In this document: piece by piece, positions 11,308 to 23,731 of the stretch
Numbering within the stretch: the stretch's first letter is position 1
Layout: every line of letters starts with the position of its first letter
From: Prunus persica
Taxonomy: Eukaryota; Streptophyta; Magnoliopsida; Rosales; Rosaceae
DNA: 64,000 nt
Assembly: GCF_000346465.2 (NCBI RefSeq)
Contig: NC_034014.1
Location: 24,713,297 to 24,777,296, forward strand
Reading direction: 5' to 3'
Position numbers and translations under genes: made by a program
Notes under the pieces: model-generated
The model's database searches: none
What the model was told of the DNA's origin: nothing
What the model saw: only the letters and a program-made list of their open reading frames with translations

Positions 11308-14300
11308 TTATGTAGGGCCTCCAAAGATATTGTTCTGCATCTTCCTAGGTAGCCCAAAATTTTGATATGCTCTGATCTCACCTTCAAGAGTGGCTGTGAC
11401 AATGACCAAGCCCCAAGCTGTTGCTTGCGTTGTTTGGTTCGCATGGCTGTTGTTGCCAATATTGTCAAGCCAGGACCAAGAGGAAGACCAAGAGGACGTG
11501 GATGCACTGCCAACAGACATAGAAGAATCACCACCACCATACCTAATAGAGGAAGGGTCTGAATTGAATGACTCTCCGATCCCTGATTCTGTCCTGGAAA
11601 TTTGAGCAGGATCTTGATCCTCGAGCAGCGGCGGGGTTGCAGGTATTTGATCCAATGCATCTCCTTTGTTGTTGGTGTTGTTTTTCTTAGGAAGAGGCGG
11701 CAAAAGTCTCTTGCTCAAGCCTGCTGCGTCTTCTTGAGTAGGAGATGCATTTCCTGAAGGGGGTTGTTGTTGTTGTTGTTGTTGTGTGGAGCGTTTTGAG
11801 TGCCTCTTAGAATGCTGCACAGGAACTGGGGGAGGGTCGCCTTTTATGGTGCCGGGCCATGGGATTGCTACTGAGACATCTTTACACTGGAAATGTTCAT
11901 GAGAATTTGAACTGATGATACTTTTTTTTCCTGCCCCCGAGGTTCGGGGCTCTTCTCGCTTCCAAACATATACATGAGAATCTTCACTGGCGCATATGAC
12001 ATACTTCCCATTTGGACTAAATGAAGCTCCAATTTGGCTGCTGGTATTTCGGAAACCTGTTTGTGGTCAAATTGCATATAAGGCATTATTGACCAGAAGA
12101 TATGTAAACAGGAAGTGAAAGGTTCTGACGATTGGAGGAGATGCATACCTCTAAACTTGTGAGTCATATTTGTACCATCCACAATTCGAATCCGGGAATC
12201 GGCAGAGGTGACAAGCATTTCAGATGGATTCATTGGCGAAAACTGTTTGAATGAAAAAGAAGGGCTGAGTAAGAAGCAATTCAGATGGATTTATCATTTG
12301 GGGGGGGAGAGACTGTTCGATTAGAGAGTGGGCTATTACATTACCTGGAAACCTGTAATTTTCTTTGCTTGATTTTTCTTCTTGTTTTGAATATCAATCT
12401 GGCTATGCTGACTTAATTTACAATCTGGAATACCAAACAAGATGAGCTTCATCATAGACTGTTCATATGAATAATTTTATAACTAGAGTAAGGTTTTATA
12501 CAGGGGTTTATGACCAAAATTATGCAATGTGTACGAAAAATAAACCAGAAGACCAAACTCACACCTTCTGTGCTGTACATGCGACAGTTTCCTTTGTGGG
12601 AACCAATGAGGCAAGCCTACATTTATGAAAAGGTAAAAGCAAGATCAGTCCAAATCATTATGAATTTTTCTAAGTTGATTCAACTTGACAAGTGAAAGTT
12701 TTTTCTTTTCTTCTGAAAACCATAAGCATGTTCAAGAGTTCATAAAACCATAACATTCTGATAAAAGCAATATGCAAAGGAGCTGTACCAGGCCATCTGG
12801 AGTGAAGGAAGAAGCAGTGACCATTTCATGAAGATCAGTCCAGTCCACGACTTGCCGAACCGGTATATTCCACAATCGAATCTTTGCATCAAGTGAGCCG
12901 CTAATAAAATAATTGTCATCCAAAGGATTGAACTGTATGCAAGTCACTGCCAGACCAGAAACCAAGTCAAAACTCAAGAGCCTAATATGCACAACAGCTA
13001 AACAAACATTGGCTTATTTATGCATGGATATCTTACCATAATCATTGTGGGCAAACAACTTTAAACAAGTCTTGGTCTCCAAATCCCATAACCTAACAGT
13101 TTTGTCCATTGAAGATGAAAGCAGTAGCTGCAAATTGAACAAATTATATCAGCCTGTCTCCTAGTCATACCAAATTAAATTAGCCTTAACTCCTACTTCT
13201 ATCAAAACTGAATTTATCATAAGGCCAAACTAACAGACAGCTGAACTTGAGCTATAATTTAAGAAACAGAACAATTAACAAAGAACTTACCTGATTTCTG
13301 GACCATGACAAGTCCAGAACAGCATCCAAATGACCTTCAAAAGAGCAAACAGGTTTCTCCGAAAATGAGAACACAGTTTCGGGCACATGTACATACTCCG
13401 GGATGGGATTGGTTTTTCTAGCAGAGCTTCCCTTTCCCTTCTTCTTCTTCTCAAAGGGCACAAGTGCAGCCTGATCAGAAATCGACGGAGATCGATCAGG
13501 AGTGGAGGAGCCAAACGATTGATGAAGTGGGGTTGAATTTCCATCCAACGACATAATCTCACACTCCTGAACTTCCCACACATGAATAATCCGATCCTCT
13601 CCCGCGCTCGCAAGAAACCTCGCGTCCAAACTAAATTTAATAGTCCAAATTGACCCCTCATGAGCCTGAATTTCTTGACACAAATGCAATGCCGAAAGCT
13701 CCTTGTAATGCTTCCCGGTGTGCCTAACTTTTATCCACTCCGACGAAGACGACGTCGTGTTCTTCCCGGACTTGGGGTCCGGCGGTGTCGGTGGCGGCGT
13801 TGGCGTTGGCGTAGCCGCTTCCCTGTCTTTCTCCCCAATTAACACACTCACGGCGGATCCCATCCCCTTTATGCTGTTCTTCAACATCGCAACCCCTCTT
13901 CTCTTGCTCATTCTCAGGCTCTTTGAAACAAACGAATTTGCGTTACCTACCTTCCTATCTCCCCCGCCTTCGCTCGAAACGTTTTGTCTTCTCATCACCT
14001 CTTTCACCACAGGCGAGTATCCAACGCATTTCTCAAACTCGTCCATGTTCAATTGCTTCCCTGTCTGGAGATCACTGAACCGGTTCCAGCACCCGTCCTG
14101 ATCGTACTCGTTGACAATGAACTCAGTTCCTGTATCCAGATTCTTGATCAAGAAGAAAGCCCCTATCCTATTGTTCGAAAACAACGACGACAATCCGCCG
14201 CTTGTTCTAACCGGGCGGCTGGAAGCCGGGGTGGCCCCGCCGACTTCGCTCGGAGAAGCTCTCACGGATTCCGTGTACGGACATATTGTCGAGCGAGCCC

Positions 14301-14458
14301 CGGCTATGGTGGAGCAAGTCCTCGTGAGCCGTTGCTTGGAGATTGTTCCGATTATCTCCTCTTTCCTCTGTTTGTCTACCGAGAAAGCTTCGATGTCGCC
14401 CTCGGACCTCGATCGGACAAGCACCAGCGGCAACGCTTCAGTCTCCAGCTCCGGCTCA

Positions 14459-14491
<33 letters not shown>

Positions 14492-15021
14492 TGAGCTGTT
14501 GATTTTTCTACGTGTTCTTTAGAGCGAGTAACGGACCGGGGGACGGAAACGACGCCGTTTGGGATTTTGCTCGAAATGAGGCGCTTAATGCTGGTAAACT
14601 GTTTGAAGCTGGTGAGGTCTTTGCCGAGTCCGTCGGCCAACCCCATGCCCTGTAACAACCGTTTTCGTCGTTCAGTGATGGAGCCCGGCGCCGCCATCCA
14701 GATATTGTAATCCGGCGACATCGGAGCCACGGACGCCTGAGTCATCGCTTCGTGGGTCGGGGAGGGCGGCGTCGTGGAGGGCGGCGTCGTTTGTGGAGTG
14801 ACGAAGGGGCGTAAATCGAAGTCCCTTCGGACCGAGGAGACGCAGGAGGCGAAGGACATACGACTGTCGTCGAAGTCCTCATCTTCGGAGGAGGAGGCCT
14901 CGAGGTCGAGAGGAACGGCGGAGGAGACACGGTCGTTTGACTCGAAGAAGCGGTCGTCGTCTTCGTCGTCTCGGAGGCCGTCCCAGTTCATCGTGAGCGT
15001 TTTCTTCCGCTCCATGGTCAT
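11308..15021 (-). CDS. WD40-repeat protein, WDR44-like plant family
   Basis: Seven exons on the minus strand: 15021-13291, 13127-13037, 12946-12789, 12616-12565, 12424-12345, 12242-12149 and 12056-11308, all in phase, giving 984 residues. A second ATG two codons in (MERKK) is an equally good start. The N-terminal 440 residues are acidic and Ser-rich, with SITERRKRLLQGMGL, KDLTSFKQFTSIKRLISSK and an EP repeat. WD repeats begin at EGSIWTIKFSLDARFLASAG..IIHVWEV and continue through HLDAVLDLSW..KTVRLWDL, DYVTCIQFNP..AKIRLWNI, HEMVTASSFTPDG, TGFQFSPMNPSEMLV and SPNGKYVICASEDSHVYVWK. The tail has a Gln run and a Ser/Trp patch. This matches the plant family related to WDR44 (a Rab11 effector in animals); the role in plants is not established, but scaffolding is likely. 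Confidence 0.9.
14450..14493 (-). repeat. Hexanucleotide coding repeat encoding Glu-Pro dipeptides
   Basis: Tandem GGCTCC-type hexamers in exon 1 of the WD40 gene, coding for an EPEPEP tract on the minus strand. In-frame length changes would alter only the number of EP pairs. Confidence 0.9.
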
Positions 15022-18000
15022 GGTGCATCAGGCAAGACGAGCGAGCTTAGCTTAGCTGTTGGGTACGTTTCAATGGAGGAAAAATGGCAATGGTGGTGGC
15101 GATCGTAGAGAGAGAAGAGTTTTGGTATGTTTTGATTGTGTTTGTGTTTTTGCGCGAGAGAACGAAAGGGAGAAAGTGGAAGAGAGAAAAAGGAGGGAGG
15201 GTGTCTGGTGGTTAATTACCGTTATTAAGGAAACTAGAAATAGTCAAGAGGAAAGGAACGCTTTATTATTTTTATAATTAATAATTAATTAGTGGGATGC
15301 GTTATTAGTAGCAGTGCATTACATTACTTCACGTCTTTTGATTCGTTGTTAGTTTAGTATGATGATGATAATAATAATTGGATATTATTACAATTTTCCA
15401 AATTTCCATTCCATGCATGTCGTGCGGCATCTATGGCCTCGAAGGATTTGCGTTGGCCACTCACTTCTTGCCACGTCACTACTGAATTAGCTATACGGCG
15501 TCGCTTCTGAACCGCAGCTTAAGAAGCCCAAACAGACCGGGCTCCCTTGAAAATGAAGATGTAAGGTCCAATCTTTTCTCCAGGGAGGTCCTATAAGGCT
15601 ATGTGTGTTGAAAATTCATCACTTTTGAATTTTCCCACCACCTATGACTCCTACTATCTTTACGTTATATAACACTTTGTGCTTACCCTACTTGTTAATT
15701 AACATGTCACAACTTATCATCATTTGGTTAAGTGGCACAGTCGGGGTTTCGTTTGAGGAGTTCCTCCGATGAACGAAAGTTGTTGAGCAAAACAAATTAG
15801 TATACTCGTAAGCACTTTTTGTACTAAGATGAAATCGAATTACAAGATTCATTTTAACACTAAAAAATAATCAAAAAAGTCGTTTGAAGCATAATTCCAA
15901 TAATTGAGTATTTATTTCACACTTCTTTTTATCAACATTGAAGAGAGAGTATTCGAATTTAGGACATCTTCTATCATTGAAAAGAAAGATAATATTATAT
16001 CTTATATTTGCTCATAATCTTGATACATTATACCTTAAAGATTCGTTTGAATGTTGATAATTTGATATAATTCATGTGAGTTGTGACTGATCAGGGTGTG
16101 ATGATTAATTAGTTTCCAACGTCAAGAGATATACTTAATCACAAGATTAACAACTAATAAGGCAAGTGGTGGTGCCACGTTACTACAAATTTAACATGAT
16201 CACAACACAATCAGATGGACACTGAAATTGATTAATTATAAAGCTACAAACTGAAAGAAATCAAATCTATATATCCCGCGTGCCTTAAAGTTCCCATAAT
16301 TGTAGAGACTTAAGTTCAGCTTGATTGGTGCGCTACAAATCAACCAATGCTTTAAAAATGAGATTGGCAAATCGAGAGGAGTAAAAATTTCGAGGACCAT
16401 ATATATACGAGAATGTTCTCTTTTTAATCTTATATTATATCTCTCTGTCTTCTTCGATTCATCCGTACCAATACATATAATACTCAATAAATTATGAGAA
16501 GATATAAAAAGTATATTCCTTTTAAAATAAGAGTACATATATATATATATATATATCTATATATTTATCAACACTCGTGGCTTTTCATGAGAAAACAATA
16601 GAGTAGTAGATCCCACGTCAATTCACTTTATATTCTTTTTTGTATTTTTTACCAAAGTTATAGGAAGGGCAGTTCGAACAAGAGATATACAAGTCAGTGT
16701 CATTTTTCATTGAGCTACATCCCATTAATCCGTTCACTTTATATTCATAAACTATTCATTTTGCTATTATAGTTTTTTTTTTTTTTTGGGGGGTGTGTGA
16801 GGAAGCTCATCATGGAAATGGAGCATGTTTGCCTTTCTTGGAAAGCTAAGCCTGAAAATATTATACAGACTTAATTTAAGAGAGATTCTGTCAACAGATG
16901 GGCAAGCAATAAGCTAGGGATTTGAGGCCTCCCACATATCCCTAGTCCACTTCCCCTTGTCTAAATGAAGGGCTCTTGATAATTAATTAACCCTTAAGAA
17001 TGTCAAAGTGAGCTTTATACTAATATCTCAAATTTTCCTCATCAAGTAATAATAAGAACCAGAAATATCTGTCCAATTAGTCCATGGTTGGCAAGTGTCA
17101 CTTAATCTTTTGTTTAGTTGAAGGAAGTTTTGAATTCAAATTCTATTAGCAGTTATTAACAAATAAAAGGTTCTAAATAATGATAATAATAATATTAACA
17201 AATAAAGAGAGATTTGCCAATATAATGGTGTTAAATATAAGACCACATTGGTGAACACATCACAATATATAGCTGTCTACACATAATCACCTAGCTAACA
17301 ATTAAGAAAAAACCTTGTTTTATTGGATGTCTCATAATAAATATCATATTGTTCTTAAAATAACCCATAAGGAAGAAACAAAAAAATATTTAAAAAATAA
17401 AACAAGATATATTAATTTATTGAAATATAATGTGGTTAACTATATAGTGCAAAATGCTCCCATAAAAAAATGAAAAATAATTATAGTGAATTTGTAATAG
17501 TACAATGAATAATATGTGCACCCGGATTTGATTCACGTAGGAGACAATCTTGAGGCAACCATATAATTGATTTTCAGACAAAAATAAAATAAATAAATAA
17601 ATAAATATAATTGATATTGTCCTTTTCCTGACTCGATCAAGCAACCACCCAAACAGTGCCATCGGAAAATCTTAAGTGTTGTAAAGATAAAACTAGCTTA
17701 TCTTCTTTCTTTGTCCATGGCTGTGATTCAGGTGTAACATGAAAGAAGAAAGAAAGAATATCTTCAAAAAGAAAAGAAAAATTAAAAGAATATATTAAAC
17801 TTTAATTTTTATTAAACGAGAATAACACCTCGAGCACAAAAGAGCATATCTATCTATCTTTCAATGCGTCTCTTTTCTTGGTCGTTCTGTACTTGTTCTT
17901 TCATCTTTTCCCAACTTTACAACGTCATCTGAGCTTTAACCAAGATCTCACCCAACAACAAAATTAAAATCTTAATTATGAATTATGTATTAACTTTGTT

Positions 18001-18056
18001 ACCATGAACATGATGAACAAGATTAACAATAATGGTACAATTAATCGACTAATTAA
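15022..18056. other. Long intergenic region
   Basis: The first 200-300 bp are the purine-rich promoter/5' UTR of the WD40 gene. The rest is AT-rich, with TA runs near 16.54 kb and AAAT repeats near 17.59 kb. Short ORFs here lack splice logic or recognisable motifs. The 3' UTR of the SMR gene lies just left of 18057. Confidence 0.5.
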
Positions 18057-18560
18057 TCACCGGGTTTCGTCGCGATGAGCTCGTTTGGCTTTCTTGATCT
18101 TGGCGCGCAAATCCTGGAGAAGAAAATTTGACGCAAAGAATGCCTCCAGTTCTTTTGTGTCCAGATGATCGAAATGGAATTGGATCCTTCTGCGACTGGG
18201 CGACGATGACGTCACCACCTTTCTCTTCCGCAGCGGTTTTCTTGGCGCAGGCGGGCATTTTGTCATCGGGGGGATTCTGTGCTCCAGCGACGTCGGCGTT
18301 TTGAATCCGTCGTCATCGTCTTCTACTTCAACCGACTCCGTCGTTCGGCGTTTTTTCTTTGCGGGAGTGTCAATGTGATCCGCGCCGTTCTTGGGTTGTT
18401 CCTGTTGTGGGTGATCATGGAGAGCATGATCGTGATCCGAGGGCTGTTCGGGATTTTCCAACGTGGGTTTCTGGGTTTGATCATCGTGATCATGATGGAA
18501 ACAAGGATCTGAATTGGAGACTTTTAGACCGGAGATCCGGTTGACCAGTTTTGACTCCAT
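18057..18560 (-). CDS. SMR: SIAMESE-related (SMR) cyclin-dependent kinase inhibitor
   Basis: Intronless, 167 residues from ATG at 18560 (MESKLVNRISGLKVS). An upstream in-frame extension has no ATG. The family signature DDGFKTPTSLEHRIPPMTK followed by CPPAPRKP lies at about residues 86-112. Flanking it are a basic KKKRRT patch likely to act as a nuclear signal and a C-terminal RRIQFHFDHLDTKELEAFF segment with a basic tail. The N-terminal half is unusually rich in His, Asp, Gln and Pro. Known for the family: plant-specific nuclear proteins that bind CDK-cyclin complexes, block mitosis and promote endoreduplication or stress-induced arrest. The subgroup cannot be fixed from this sequence alone. 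Confidence 0.9.
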   Translation of the reverse strand: MESKLVNRISGLKVSNSDPCFHHDHDDQTQKPTLENPEQPSDHDHALHDHPQQEQPKNGADHIDTPAKKKRRTTESVEVEDDDDGFKTPTSLEHRIPPMTKCPPAPRKPLRKRKVVTSSSPSRRRIQFHFDHLDTKELEAFFASNFLLQDLRAKIKKAKRAHRDETR

Positions 18561-18649
18561 GAAAGATGATTGAGATGATGAGGATATGGGAATCAATGAT
18601 GGGAAGAGAAGGCTGATGATTTAGAGAGGGAATTATAGAGAATTAAACC

Positions 18650-18663
18650 ACATATATATAATG
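18650..18663 (-). promoter_or_regulatory. Probable TATA box of the SMR gene
   Basis: Reads ATTATATATATGTG on the minus strand, about 90 bp before the SMR ATG. That spacing fits a short 5' UTR. Sequence-based inference only. Confidence 0.45.
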
Positions 18664-18727
18664 ATCAAATTCACCTTCTTTTCCTAATCCTAATAGGTTT
18701 GGAATTTCCTGGAGCTTATTTGAAGAG

Positions 18728-18733
<6 letters not shown>

Positions 18734-18803
<70 letters not shown>
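18734..18803 (+). repeat. (GA)n microsatellite with one interruption
   Basis: About 70 bp of GA repeats (CT on the SMR coding strand), broken by one T at 18774. It sits just upstream of the putative SMR TATA box, where GAGA-type tracts can bind BPC factors. Confidence 0.9.
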
Positions 18804-18806
<3 letters not shown>

Positions 18807-21163
18807 GCATTGGATCCTACACCAAGAGGGTTTCAAAGAAAGAAAGGGAAGCCTCCACTAAAACCGATTGAAGCTCTCTCTCTCTCTCTCTTTAGCTGAT
18901 TTGGTACAACATAACATGTTTGTTTGAGCATTCTTCTTTTCTCTGATCTGTTACGAACTTTTTATGCATCTACCCACGTGGCTTGTTACATGGGGACCAC
19001 ATATACATGTAATGTCATCTATCTTCTCGTGATATTATCAAGGTGCTTTGTTTATCTAGCAAGCAAAGCACCCAAAACAAATCTCGGAGTTTCTATTCCC
19101 CTCTTTCTTGGTTTCTAAAGTTTGTTCTAGTTTTGATGTGATTTTAATAGTTAAAGAACAAGCACGAGGCCAGCTATTAACTTCAAAGTCCTAAGTCTAA
19201 AACATTCAAGATTAAGTTTTATCGGATTTCAAGTCTAATAAATTTCGAGTTTAAAAAGTTATAGAAAGTCTAAAATATTCGAATTTAAATTATATAGGGT
19301 TTTCAATTTGTAAACCTAAACCTGAAAGAAGCTCTATATAGGTTTCCATCTTGATGTTCATATATCACCTTCAATGTGGAGACCCCCGAAAATATGAGTT
19401 GTTTTTTTTTGCAAATTAAGGCATATATTGAGCCCTTTAAGCCGCTTGCTTTTCTCCCACACAATTTGAGGGTAGTTGGAACCACCCACTTACAAAGTGG
19501 GTAATAATTAATAAACTTTACCAAATCGACTCTACCCCTATCATACATACTATATAATTCTACACTATTTCTACCACCTTCATTTATAATGCCACCACCC
19601 ACATGATGGAATTTCTACTCAATATCCCCATTATGTTTATATATATATATATATATTTATATGATTCTAACTGCTCTTATTAAGTCATACATTATGGGCA
19701 CTAGGTCACATTTACCAGTATGGTCTGCCTCATAACCAAGTTTGGAAATGTAGAAGTATATATTGACTCTTGACTCTTAATTAACATACTTGCAGTATGA
19801 GTAAATTTTTCGGTATGACGGTAATATAATTACGCAGTATTATTAACTTACTCGTATTATGACATGTGTATTAAGTTCATGATCGATATATTCAATATAT
19901 AATATAAAAATCTAATAATATGTGTGACGATGACACCTTAGAATTTCTCCATGCTATGGGTCTATGCTCAAATTTACCAATTTTGCATGCAGCACCAGAA
20001 ACCACAAGCAACCTAGCTGGTGAATAACTTGTGTGAAAGAACCACTGGCTGAATGAATAAATAAATAAGGGAGTGGGTCACCTCCAAATCAACCTAACCG
20101 AATAAATCTTAACTAATTAAGTCCTTTGACTTAATGACCAATATTTAATTACTTTAATAGAAAGCTAAGAGTTTGGTTATTCTTACTAATCGCCCCTCAG
20201 CTAAAAGGATGCTGTTTGTCAATACGCCCTGCTGCTTCGTAGCTTAGGATTCTCCCAACTCATGAAAATAGAGGGGGTTAGGATTTGGTAACCTTCCAAA
20301 TCCTGAGCCGTTCGTTATGTTGACGATAAGTTACAATGAAGATTTCGTCCACGATATGATGAGTTAACGAGAAAAACAAAAATCGCGGGTTGAGTGTAAA
20401 GCGGGGACCGGGTCCGTTGGAGTGCATGGTTTTCATCATCAAATAGTCTGTGGCTTTTGGAATTGAAATTCCACTCCACGTTCTTTTGGTAACGTGAAGA
20501 TAACAATCCAATGATTTGGCCTCAAATTAAAAACTTAGTTAAAATATTATTTTCGCTTGCCAATGGGTTTAGTTCTGTTAAAAAAAAAAAATTTATTTGC
20601 AGACTAGTGAATTTAGGTAGATTCATGCACTTTGATAATGTATGTATGAGAAATTATATTCCTTTTTATAATTTAAAATATCATTTTTATTAATATATAT
20701 ACATACATTATTTCCGCCCTCTTGCATTATTTGAGAGCATATATATAGACGGTTGAGATTGTTTTAATACAATGAAAGATTTTAACCACAAGGTGTGGTG
20801 CGGTTGACAAATTGCCACATTCAGTTGGTGAGTTACCTAGTGCCTCAATAGTAAGGGTTCGAAACCAATTGTAAACACTTTGTGACTAGGGGCAAGCCGA
20901 ATTCCAAACAGAGATTAATCCCACAATTCAAGTGCAGGAACACCTCATAGTATTTACCAAAAAAAAAAAAGACTTACGTCACATGGTAGAGCACTTTACG
21001 TCTACACCTAATACCGATGACAAAAATTGGGTTGAAAAATAAGAAGCAAGTTGAAATGCTTCCATCGAAAGTGTAGCAAACTCAAGTATTTGATCAATTA
21101 ATTCTCTTGAGGCATGAGAATCATAACTGTCATTAGGACTTTTGGAATTAATTAAAGGAAATG
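18804..21163. other. Gene-poor intergenic region
   Basis: No supported gene. It contains a (TA)n tract near 19.64 kb and a tRNA-derived SINE-like segment near 20.9 kb. Open frames here (for example 19303-19602) have no recognisable motif and are probably chance. Confidence 0.5.
20811..20971 (+). mobile_element. tRNA-derived SINE-like element
   Basis: Contains an A-box-like TTGGTGAGTTACC and a good B box GGTTCGAAACC about 35 bp later, then a unique body and an A-rich 3' tail (ACC followed by 12 A). This is the layout of plant tRNA-type SINEs. I could not find target duplications, so the ends are approximate. Confidence 0.45.
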
Positions 21164-21297
21164 GCTAGGGAGACCAACTTTAGATACCAACTTGTGTACC
21201 AACTCTCTAATAGAGTGTGGGACCCATTGTATTGGTGGGCTCCACCTCTATTAGAGAGTTGGTACACAAGTTGGTATCTAAAGTTGGTCTCCCTAGC
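21164..21297. mobile_element. Foldback MITE with perfect 52-bp arms
   Basis: The left arm 21164-21215 and right arm 21246-21297 are exact reverse complements, separated by a 30-bp loop. The ends are GCTAGGGAGACC and GGTCTCCCTAGC. The flanks share ATG (21161-21163 and 21298-21300), a possible 3-bp target duplication. There is no coding capacity. A transcript would form a long perfect hairpin. Confidence 0.9.
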
Positions 21298-22503
21298 ATG
21301 ACATGTAAGAATAAAATATCATTTTGCTTAGTAATTACTAACAGAGTAAGGTACAAAACCAAAATATAAAGAAAGAGTGTTTACACAGGACACAAAACTC
21401 GCATGGGGAATATTGTAAAGGCTTTTGCATCTGCTTCATGATTTTGCCCCCATTGCCAACCATCATGTCTCATGTCACACAATCCATCTCCTCCTCCAAA
21501 TTCAACACCGGCCTTCTCCCAACCACACGAATCTTCATTGGACTTCGCTTAATTATTAATATAAATATTAACAAGGCTGCCAATCAGAACCATACCCAGA
21601 ATATTCCTCCCTAGCTATAACACCCAATTTTTCATATTTCTATTCTTTGTTCTATACTCTATTTTTCCCTTCTCAGATTAGCTAATTAAAGAGTTGTGTT
21701 CGCTACGACCGCCCGCACTCGGAAAGCTATTATATTGCTAACATCAATTTACGTCAACAGCTGTCAATTACTTACTTAAATCGACAAATGTAGTATTGCA
21801 CGTGCCTATGTGTCCTATGGAGATTTGGGACCATAGCTACACACTACACCCCGAATCGATACATGATTCGCCAACTTTTGGAAGGTGCCTTGTTCTGCTG
21901 CGTGCAAAAGAAAACTTTATATTTTTAGAGTGAAAAGGCCATTGCCCATTGCCCACTACTATTATGTCTTGTGTCGCTTGTTCAGTGAAGTCTACTGTCT
22001 ATGTCAGGGATGGGATCTAAAGCCAGCCCAACACAACTTTCGTAATGATGATTTTATGTACCTGGATCAACATCTAGAGCAAAACCTTCTCTGGTATATG
22101 TAGTTAACTTCAAGTATATAAATAGTTTTAAATTAGTACTACTTATAAGTTATATGAACAAAATGAGGTTCAACAAAGAGCTTCTTAATTAAATCTTATT
22201 TGAGGGTCATGTGTCTTTGTGTGTCGAGGAGCGGAACTACTTCAAGGGCATGACGACAGGTCTCGTTTTTATTTATTTATAATTTTCCTATGTATATTTA
22301 CTTATTTAACCCCCAACTTAGCCCCAACCTCGAATTCAACAACCCGGCTAAAGCCTCCGGCCCAAATCTCCTCCCCAAATTATCTATTTTGCCATTTTAG
22401 CTTTCGTACAATGTTAGTATATGTGATTGTATCATCGTCTGACATATATTGAATTGTTATTATAACTTTGCTAAGTATTGATAAATTACTCCTTAATTAT
22501 ATA
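21298..22503. other. Intergenic DNA
   Basis: No supported gene, only short ORFs without family motifs. It is AT-rich towards the Helitron cluster. Confidence 0.5.
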
Positions 22504-22782
22504 CTAGTCTTTTGAGACACGCTCATGCATGTATCAATTGATTTGTTAATTTTTTTATTTCAGAATTAAAAAAACTAATGGGTAAATTTGTATCATAAAA
22601 AAAGGACCCATTATCTAATTTTGTTTTTAATTTAATTTTTTTTAAATATGAAAAAGTATAAATTTATCATATTATTATCATATAATTAATAATTTCAATT
22701 TTTAATGTTTACATTAACGCATGACATTTTTTGGTATTTTAAATGTTTCATCATTTCCTATTTTTTGCGATATATATATATA
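22504..22782 (-). mobile_element. Small non-autonomous Helitron, minus orientation
   Basis: The 3' terminus CTAG sits at 22507-22504 on the minus strand, preceded by a palindromic GAGCGTG-type hairpin region. The body matches the other copies (AAACATTTAAAATACC, ATTAATT blocks, GATAATGGGTCC). The 5' end is eroded in a TA run, so the start near 22770-22782 is approximate. Confidence 0.65.
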
Positions 22783-23320
22783 CTAGCCCCTTGGCACATG
22801 CTCACGCATGTGCCAATTGGTTTTTTTAATTTTTAGAATTAAGAAAAGACAACATGAATAGTTATCTATATATATATATACCAGAAAATGGTGAAACATT
22901 TAAAATACCAGAAAATGCCCTTGGTTAATGCAAACATTAAGAATTCAAATTATTAATTAAATGAGGATAATATGGTAAATTCACACTTTTTCATATTTAA
23001 AAAAATTAAAAGAAAAAGAAAAAGCAGATAATGGATCCTATTTTTATAGAACACAACTACCCATTATCTTTTTTAATTTTAAAATAAATTTACTTATTTT
23101 TTATAAAAAACCTCTCGCAAGCGCGTGCAGAGAGGCTAGTGTTCCATAAAAGTAGAACATATTATCTAATTTTAATTTTTTAATATGAAAAAAATGTGAA
23201 TTTATCATATTATCCTCATTTAATTAATAATTTTAAATTTTAATATTTGAATTAACCAAAAATATTTTCTGATATTTTAAATATTTCACTATTTTTTATT
23301 TTTTGCTTTATATATATAGA
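22783..23320 (-). mobile_element. Small non-autonomous Helitron, minus orientation, split by a nested copy
   Basis: On the minus strand it starts TCTATATATATAAAGC at 23320 and ends GGGGCTAG at 22783. A strong hairpin formed by GGCACATGC and GCATGTGCC lies just before the end. These are Helitron hallmarks (5' TC, 3' hairpin, CTRR). The body is interrupted at 22865-23139 by a plus-strand relative inserted between an A and a T. Confidence 0.8.
22865..23139 (+). mobile_element. Nested small Helitron, plus orientation
   Basis: Starts TCTATATATATATATACC after an A and ends GAGAGGCTAG before a T. A GC-rich hairpin (GCAAGCGCGTGC) lies about 10 bp before the CTAG. It has the same family body as the copy at 36097-36382. 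It interrupts the minus-strand Helitron around it, so it is the younger insertion. Confidence 0.82.
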
Positions 23321-23731
23321 TACACTAATGGGTACTTCTGTAAAGATTAGGGGTAAAATAGTCACTTTAATCGGGAAGAATAGAGGCCGGAGGACACCAG
23401 CGGATTCGCTAAAGGACAACTGGATCCACTAGAGAGTAGAGGCCCAGATAAAAGTGACGCGTCGCGTGTACCGTAGATCCAGTACTCATGCAAAGGACGA
23501 ATGGTGGGGATTAGAGCGAGACCGAATTGCACTGCATTTAAGGCGCCTTTCATTTCGGGCCGAGTTCCATTTTCATTTCATCCGCAATTTGGCATCCCAT
23601 TTTTTTTGTTCGCTTGGTTTTTCGTGTCCGTTTTTTGTTTTTGTTTCCATTTTGAACCAACACTAAGGCCCTCAAGGCGGGCAGCTCATCCGAACCTCAA
23701 AGGAAAACGAATATTCTAGGGTTTCACAAAG
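23321..23731 (+). promoter_or_regulatory. Actin promoter and 5' UTR
   Basis: Unique sequence between the Helitron cluster and the actin leader intron. A telo-box-like TAGGGTTT at 23717-23724 lies in the first exon, as in many highly expressed plant housekeeping genes. The transcription start is not determined. Confidence 0.55.

Noticed and set aside
13984..14502. Long plus-strand ORFs opposite the WD40 gene
   Set aside because: They are antisense shadows of a GC-rich coding exon. Their LRLRLR and SGSGSG ends come from the EP hexamer repeat.
18561..18596. N-terminal extension of the SMR protein (IPISSSSQSSF)
   Set aside because: It has no ATG, only a TTG, so the ATG at 18560 is used.
20811..20971. 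A tRNA gene
   Set aside because: A and B boxes are present, but no cloverleaf, anticodon arm or acceptor stem can be formed, and the A-tail fits a SINE better.
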